Shown here: piece by piece, positions 58,882-64,000 of the stretch
Position numbering within the stretch: the first letter of the stretch is position 1
Layout of the letters: every line of letters begins with the position of its first letter
Assembly (NCBI GenBank): GCA_027492205.1
Contig: JAOZFN010000008.1
Location: forward strand, 30,041 to 94,040
Direction: 5' to 3'
From: Thermoproteota archaeon
Lineage (GTDB): Archaea > Korarchaeota > Korarchaeia > Korarchaeales > Korarchaeaceae
DNA length: 64,000 nucleotides
Translations under genes and position numbers: made by a program
Notes under the pieces: generated by a model
The model's database searches: none
Told to the model about the DNA's origin: nothing
The model's input: the letters and a program-made list of their open reading frames with translations, nothing else

Positions 58882-59705
58882 CAGGGCTCGGGAGGATCGA
58901 GGTAATTCCGATCCCCGTTCGGCGGCCCATCGCCCCCGGGGACGACCTCGTCGAGGCGCTCCTCACTGCCTGCGAGGAGCAGGGAGTCTCGCTTCGCAGC
59001 GGAGACGTGGTGGCCGTGGCTTCGAAGGCGGTCTCCGCCTCGCAGGGCAGGATCATCGGGCTGGAGGATCTGAGCCCAGGGGAGCTGGCCCTCTCCATCT
59101 CGAGGGCCACCGGACTGGGCCCTCGGTTCGCCCAGGCGGTCGTGGACGAGGCCGACGAGATCCTGGGGTGCGTCAGACAAGCCGCACTCACGCTGGTCTC
59201 CGGCTCCGCGGTTCCGAACGCCGGAGTCGACGCCAAGAACTCCCCGCCGGGGACGCTCACCGCCTGGCCCCGGGACCCGGACGGGGCGGCGTGGGAGATC
59301 AGGGAGGCCGTCCGGCGCCGGACGGGTGTCAAGGTGGGGGTGCTGATAGTGGACAGCGGCCTCCTCCCGCTAAGGAGGGGCACCGTGGGCCTGGCGATAG
59401 GGGTAGCCGGGCTGGAGCCCCTGAGGGATTACAGGGGGCTGACCGACATCTACGGGAGGGAGGTGAGGATCACCGAGCTCGACGTTGCTGACTCACTGGC
59501 GTCGGCCGCCCACCTGGCCATGGGCGAGGGAGGCGAGATGGTCCCCTTCGTCGTCCTGAGGGGCGCCGGCGTTCAGCTCTCAGAGGGATTCGGCAAGGGG
59601 GACCTGGTCATGGATCCCGAGGAGTGCGCGATCTTGGGCTCTCTGATGTTCAGCACGTGCTCCGGACCCGAGCTCACTCGCCGCCGGGGCGGGCGATCTC
59701 CCTGA
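58878..59705 (+). CDS. cofE: Coenzyme F420-0:L-glutamate ligase
   Basis: The 275-residue enzyme adds glutamates to F420-0 with GTP. Motifs: IEVIPIPVRRPIAPGDDLVE, SGDVVAVASKAVSASQGRII, LSISRATGLGPRFAQAVVDE, GVLIVDSGLLPLRRGTVGLA and ITELDVADSLASAAHLAMGE. Length and order are typical of archaeal CofE. GTG start overlaps the mptE stop (GTGA), so the two cofactors' genes are coupled. Its last 32 bp overlap the convergent mptA gene. Confidence 0.93.
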   Translation: MTGLGRIEVIPIPVRRPIAPGDDLVEALLTACEEQGVSLRSGDVVAVASKAVSASQGRIIGLEDLSPGELALSISRATGLGPRFAQAVVDEADEILGCVRQAALTLVSGSAVPNAGVDAKNSPPGTLTAWPRDPDGAAWEIREAVRRRTGVKVGVLIVDSGLLPLRRGTVGLAIGVAGLEPLRDYRGLTDIYGREVRITELDVADSLASAAHLAMGEGGEMVPFVVLRGAGVQLSEGFGKGDLVMDPEECAILGSLMFSTCSGPELTRRRGGRSP

Positions 59706-60540
59706 TTCGACCCACCCGCTCCTCAAGCTCCGCGAATATGTCGTGGGCGTGGACGCTCTCCTGAGACCTGACGGTCACCCGGATCGTCGCCTCGTCGGGC
59801 AAGTCTAGGGACGCGGCCCGGAACGCAATCTCTCTTACGGCGTCCTCGGCCAGCAGGGCGTTTTCCAGCATTGATAAGACGAGCCCCGCCTCCTGCGGGC
59901 GCCTGAGGACGGCCCTCACGGGCGAGCTGGCGCCTCCCTCCACGACCTCGATCAACTCTTCCACCCCAATCCCCTCTATCCTGTGTGCTGCGACCTCAAG
60001 CCTGAACCTCGCCCTCTGGGTGTGCGTGGCGAGTCCCACGGATTCGAGGCCGCGGAGCCTGAAGAGGGTTCGGAGGAGCTCCTGAGTGCAGGGGCACGCC
60101 GTGGTCGCTGCGACCTCCACGGCGATTCTCTCCAGAGTCTCCCCCTCCCTATCCAAGCTCGCGAAGGCTTCTAGCGCGTAGGGCTCGTAGGAGCCGTTCG
60201 GGGGGGCCCTCCTCAGGCCCTCCAGCCTGACCCTCACCTCGGCGCGCGACGCGTAGTCGAGCCTCTCTAGGAGGGCTTCGGCAGTCGACCTAGCCAGCTC
60301 CAAAGGGCCCTCGGCAGAGGAAAGGGCCTCGTAGAGGGCCCTGTTCTGCCTAGAGAGGTCGACTCCCCTGCGCCACTCGGGGAGGTCCACCAGGAGGTCG
60401 ACCTCCGCCGGGTAGCTCTCCCGCCCGACCCTGACGGGTACCCTGAGCCCCACTCCACCCACCCTGTTTAGGCGAATCGGGTGGGCCGGAGGGTCTGCGT
60501 GGATGTCTCTGGCCTCCTCCCCAAGCCTATCGAGGGTCAT
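59674..60540 (-). CDS. mptA: GTP cyclohydrolase MptA (FolE2 family)
   Basis: ATG 60540 gives 288 residues: IRLNRVGGVGLRVPVRVGRE, VDLLVDLPEWRRGVDLSRQN, VEVAATTACPCTQELLRTLF with the ACPC metal site, LATHTQRARFRLEV and QESVHAHDIFAELEERV. MptA is the Fe(II)-dependent GTP cyclohydrolase that makes 7,8-dihydroneopterin 2',3'-cyclic phosphate, the first step of archaeal pterin synthesis. It lies head-to-tail against cofE, near mptE and the DHPS-like gene. A longer upstream reading exists but has no family match. Confidence 0.93.
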   Translation of the reverse strand: MTLDRLGEEARDIHADPPAHPIRLNRVGGVGLRVPVRVGRESYPAEVDLLVDLPEWRRGVDLSRQNRALYEALSSAEGPLELARSTAEALLERLDYASRAEVRVRLEGLRRAPPNGSYEPYALEAFASLDREGETLERIAVEVAATTACPCTQELLRTLFRLRGLESVGLATHTQRARFRLEVAAHRIEGIGVEELIEVVEGGASSPVRAVLRRPQEAGLVLSMLENALLAEDAVREIAFRAASLDLPDEATIRVTVRSQESVHAHDIFAELEERVGRIREIARPGGE

Positions 60541-60625
60541 ATCTCGTTCTCGACCCCTCGGTTGGGGGTGGTAATGAACGTGTTGCCGAGTAACTTTATG
60601 GGTATCCTGGTCTGCGAAGTCTTCG

Positions 60626-61051
60626 GTGCTCAGTATGAGGGCTCGGTCCAAGTTAGTTGAGGGATTCAGGTCCGTCATCGATGATGGCAGAGGCCACAGC
60701 GTGGTGACCGACTTGCCGAAGGATATGGGCGGGATGGACACCGCGCCCACGGCTCTGGAACTCGCCGTCATGGCCTTGGCCGGGTGCATCACGACCATCT
60801 TCGCGATGGTCGCGAAGGGCAAGGGTCTGAGCTTCGAGGACATGGAGGTCATCGTGGACGCGGAGAAGCCCGAGGGGGAGAGGACCATAACCTCCGGGAG
60901 GATAAAGGGGATAGTGACGTCAAGCGAGCCCGAGGAGAGGGTCAGGAAGATCTGGGAGGACACGCTGAAGGTCTGCCCCGTCGGAGTGCTCTTCAAGGAG
61001 GCCTGCGTTGAGTTCGAGACCGAGCTGGAGGTGAGGAGGCCGGATCAATGA
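60626..61051 (+). CDS. OsmC/Ohr-family protein
   Basis: The 141-residue protein has the OsmC fold: SVVTDLPKDMGGMDTAPTAL, ELAVMALAGCITTIFAMVAK, then ERVRKIWEDTLKVCPVGVLF. The two cysteines in ALAGC and KVCPVG are the peroxidatic and resolving positions of organic hydroperoxide reductases. It probably reduces organic peroxides. GTG 60626 is centred 27 nt after a CTTTATGG box; ATG 60635 is an alternative. It is divergent from mptA by 85 bp. Confidence 0.82.
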   Translation: MLSMRARSKLVEGFRSVIDDGRGHSVVTDLPKDMGGMDTAPTALELAVMALAGCITTIFAMVAKGKGLSFEDMEVIVDAEKPEGERTITSGRIKGIVTSSEPEERVRKIWEDTLKVCPVGVLFKEACVEFETELEVRRPDQ

Positions 61052-61120
61052 TCCCCCGCCGCCGGGCGGCCTTGTGGCTCCCACCAGCACCTTAATTTGC
61101 CACGCGAGAGGAACCCTGAG

Positions 61121-61900
61121 GTGGCCGGAACGGAGGACGGCTTTGACTCCATGGCCGAGGATTGGGATCTCCTGATAGTCCTCGACGCGTGCAGGTTCGA
61201 TGCCTTCAAGGATGCGTTCAGCAGGTACTTCGAGGGAGACCTCCGTCGGGTCAGGTCTGAGGGATCCTGCACCCCAGGGTGGTTCAGGCGGACCTTCACT
61301 GGCCGCTGCCCGGGCGTCACATACGTCCCGCCCAACCCCCACATCAACTCCTTGGGGGATGGAGGTCGCTGGCTGTAACGCTGGGGAGCACTTTGACAGG
61401 GTTCTCGACCTGTGGAAGAGTGCGTGGGATCCTCACCTCGGCACGGTCACGCCAGACTCAGTCAATCGCGTTGTCTTGGCCGAGCTTGAGCGAGGGAGAG
61501 GCAGGCGCCTGAGCATGGACCTGGCGCTGAGGCTCCGCGATTCGCTGGGCCTGCCGCCTCTGTCACCGCTTGACGCAACTAGGAGGGCCCACGGGGTGCC
61601 CGGCCTGAGGGAGGCCTACCACGAGAACCTGCTGGTGGTTATGGAGTCCGTTGGGCTGCTGCTATCCTCCCTAGACAGCCTGAAGGTTGCGATAACATCC
61701 GATCACGGCGAGTTCCTGGGGGAGGGTGGGATTACTCCCACCCGTGCGGGGAGATCACCCGCTCCTGAGAACCGTCCCCTACTTCGAGGTCAAGCGCGTG
61801 AAGAGACCAGCTGACCCGGTCTACTCGCGCTACCCGTTGAAGCTCAAAGTGAGGCTCGCATTCGGCAGAGGAACCCCGGATAGGGGCCGGACCTGCTCAA
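61121..61900 (+). pseudogene. Frameshifted sulfatase/alkaline-phosphatase-like gene
   Basis: The first frame reads DWDLLIVLDACRFDAFKDAF and SEGSCTPGWFRRTFTG, then PPNPHINSLGDGGRW before a stop. The next frame holds FDRVLDLWKSAWDPHLGTVT, YHENLLVVMESVGLLLSSLD and VAITSDHGEFLGEGG. A third holds HPLLRTVPYFEVKRVKRPAD. These pieces rebuild one sulfatase-like protein with at least two frameshifts (near 61365 and 61735). GTG 61121 still has a CTTAATTT box 27 nt upstream. The end is approximate. Confidence 0.7.
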
Positions 61901-61947
61901 AGGACTGGCCAGAAAGAGGGGAATGGCGGGCGCGGAGCGCCCATCCG

Positions 61948-63306
61948 TCACTCGAGCATCTCCTTCTCGTACTTCTTGAGGTGCTCCACGGCCTCCCTGA
62001 GGTCGCTGAACCTCTGAGACACCTCTCTGACGTCCTCCTCAGTGACCGACTCCCTGCCTAGGGACCTGGCCCTGACCCCGGCTATGCTGAGTATCTGGAC
62101 CGCGTACCTCAGCGACTTCTCGGCTCCGAGCTCCCTCAGCAGCCTGAGGGCGCCGTCCTCCACCCTCACCTTCTCCTCCCTCGCCCTTATCCTGAGGATC
62201 TCCTCGATCTCCTCCGGCGAGTACTTGCTCGTGGTTATGACGACCAGCCTGTCGAGCAGGTCGAGGGGCATGCCGAAGGGGGCGGTGAGGTCGGTCCCCC
62301 TGATCTTCGTCACGCCCCTGTTGGTGGCCATCACGATGATGGGGACGAGCTCGCCCTCCATGGCCCTGCTCAGGAAGCTGAGGGCCTCGATGTCCATGAG
62401 GTGGGCGTCGTCGATGAACAGCACGCCGGGGACTATCTCGCCCCTGCCCTCGTTGACCCAGCCCATCACCTGCTGGTCCACTGCGGCCCTGACCTCTGGG
62501 TCTATCTCCTTCTCCTCGGCCGCTCCGAACAGCAGGCTGAAGATGGAGCCCCCGCCCCTCCTCCTGGCCATGAGCCTGTCCAGGTCGTCCAGCGTCATGG
62601 TGTAGACGAACTCCTTCTCCTTCAGCACGGGCCCGGTGGGCCTGGAAACGGTCCTCACCGCGTCCACGTCGTAGCCTCCCCTCCCCTCGGCCCTGCCGAT
62701 CTTGGAGACCCTGCCAGACTCGGCGTCGATCATGATCACGTCGCCCTCCTCGACGCCCATCTCCACCAGCTGCTGGGCGACGTTGGGGCCGACCTTGAGG
62801 GTCTTCTCCTCCTCGTCGGTCTTGAGGGATATCACGGCGCTCTGCGGCACCTTGACGAACGGGTTGAACGGGCTCGAGCCCATCTTGACGTCCAGGCTGG
62901 TGACCTCGCCCTCGTAGACCCTCCTGACGTCCTTGAGCCTGACGCCTATCGCCTTGCGCATGGCCTCCATCAGCACCTCGGTCTTCTTCCTCTCGGCGCT
63001 GTAGATCTCGGAGCCGCTCATCTGGATGAACGGAACGTCCTCGCCGAGTTCTCTGGCTATCCCGAGGGCTATGGCGGTCTTCCCAGTTCCCGGCGGCCCC
63101 GCGAGCAGGACGGCCTTCCCGCTGAGCTTCCCCTCCTTGGCCATCTGCACCACCAGACCTGCGGCCTCCCTGGCCTTCAGCTGGCCGACGAGTCCGTCGC
63201 CCACGGGCAGGGCCTTCATATTCTCGTCGAGCCCCAGCCCCTTGACGTGGCTGTGGGCGCCCACCCTCTCAACCCTGCGCGGCCCTATCTCCTCTATCTC
63301 GGGCAA
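61948..63306 (-). CDS. RuvB-like AAA+ ATPase (TIP49/RuvBL family)
   Basis: The 452-residue protein opens ERVGAHSHVKGLGLDENMKA, the family's usual start, with Walker A LLAGPPGTGKTAIALGIA, DII-like insert (about 120-230), LFIDDAHLMDIEALSFLSRA as Walker B, IVMATNRGVTKIRGTD sensor and LLDRLVVITTSKYSPEEI. Walker B is DDAH instead of DEVH. Eukaryotic homologs remodel chromatin and assemble complexes; the archaeal role is unclear. TTG 63306 matches the expected N-terminus. A TATA-like TCTTTTTGA lies about 35 nt upstream. Confidence 0.88.
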   Translation of the reverse strand: MPEIEEIGPRRVERVGAHSHVKGLGLDENMKALPVGDGLVGQLKAREAAGLVVQMAKEGKLSGKAVLLAGPPGTGKTAIALGIARELGEDVPFIQMSGSEIYSAERKKTEVLMEAMRKAIGVRLKDVRRVYEGEVTSLDVKMGSSPFNPFVKVPQSAVISLKTDEEEKTLKVGPNVAQQLVEMGVEEGDVIMIDAESGRVSKIGRAEGRGGYDVDAVRTVSRPTGPVLKEKEFVYTMTLDDLDRLMARRRGGGSIFSLLFGAAEEKEIDPEVRAAVDQQVMGWVNEGRGEIVPGVLFIDDAHLMDIEALSFLSRAMEGELVPIIVMATNRGVTKIRGTDLTAPFGMPLDLLDRLVVITTSKYSPEEIEEILRIRAREEKVRVEDGALRLLRELGAEKSLRYAVQILSIAGVRARSLGRESVTEEDVREVSQRFSDLREAVEHLKKYEKEMLE

Positions 63307-63353
63307 GGGCTCACCCCCGACGCCCGACCGGGGGGGCGTCAAAAAGATTGACC

Positions 63354-64000
<647 letters not shown>

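Noticed and set aside
62413..62418. Walker B change to DDAH in the RuvB-like ATPase as a sign of lost activity
   Set aside because: As far as I recall, several archaeal members also have Asp-Asp here, so it is likely a lineage feature and not a defect.

Overview
The window is GC-rich DNA from an archaeon. Archaeal markers include the NreA repair protein, a TIP49/RuvB-like ATPase, the MptA and MptE pterin enzymes, the F420 enzyme CofE and archaeal RNase HII. Many genes also show a TATA-like box 25-29 nt upstream of an ATG, GTG or TTG, which is the pattern of leaderless archaeal transcripts. Heme O synthase together with F420 and pterin synthesis fits a thermophilic, respiring member of the Thermoproteota (TACK) group. 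That placement is inference; no rRNA or tRNA gene was seen.

Layout. 1-9.1 kb: end of a DapB-like gene, NreA, a tRNA-binding OB protein, a VapBC pair, an orphan solute-binding lipoprotein-like gene, a nucleoside phosphorylase, heme O synthase, a ribbon-helix-helix (RHH) regulator and a doubled MgtE transporter. 9.3-26.6 kb: a cell-surface glycan locus with a flippase, an abundant secreted surface protein, two alkaline-phosphatase-superfamily enzymes, a GT4 and a GT2 glycosyltransferase and two giant paralogous membrane proteins that share a perfect 232-bp tract. 26.6-30.2 kb: gene-poor, with small regulators, a PD-(D/E)XK-type protein and decayed genes. 30.2-36.3 kb: sulfate activation operon (ATP sulfurylase, DHH phosphoesterase, phosphodiesterase-like enzyme, APS kinase) and a divergent fourth alkaline-phosphatase-like gene. 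36.3-40.3 kb: toxin-antitoxin island with an intact HEPN/MNT pair, a VapBC pair that seems to use CTG starts, and a dead HepT/MntA pair. 40.3-50.8 kb: housekeeping (RNase HII, UspA, CCC1-like transporter, CutA1, E1-like enzyme, M28-like peptidase, bactofilin-like protein, sugar epimerase, GT4, acyl-CoA synthetase alpha). 50.8-53.3 kb: two decayed toxin-antitoxin modules around an acylphosphatase/coiled-coil protein. 53.3-64 kb: NifX-like protein, radical SAM protein, metallo-beta-lactamase protein, AbrB/VapC pair, pterin and F420 genes (dihydropteroate synthase-like, MptE, CofE, MptA), an OsmC protein, a dead phosphatase-like gene, the RuvB-like ATPase and the GlmS C-terminus.

How the parts fit. 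The glycan locus has the parts expected to build, flip and trim lipid-linked glycans and decorate the surface protein, which carries seven N-glycosylation sequons. The sulfate operon would make PAPS, and its DHH protein could recycle PAP, so sulfated glycans are a reasonable hypothesis. Tetrahydropterin and F420 genes are clustered, and MptE and the dihydropteroate synthase-like gene appear to share one symmetrical TATA box. Much of the non-coding space is wreckage of toxin-antitoxin modules. The best leads are the 232-bp gene-conversion tract, the 5' hairpin abutting the Shine-Dalgarno site of the surface-protein gene, the shared divergent promoters, the PAPS operon and a dead HepT whose conserved tyrosine codon has become a stop.
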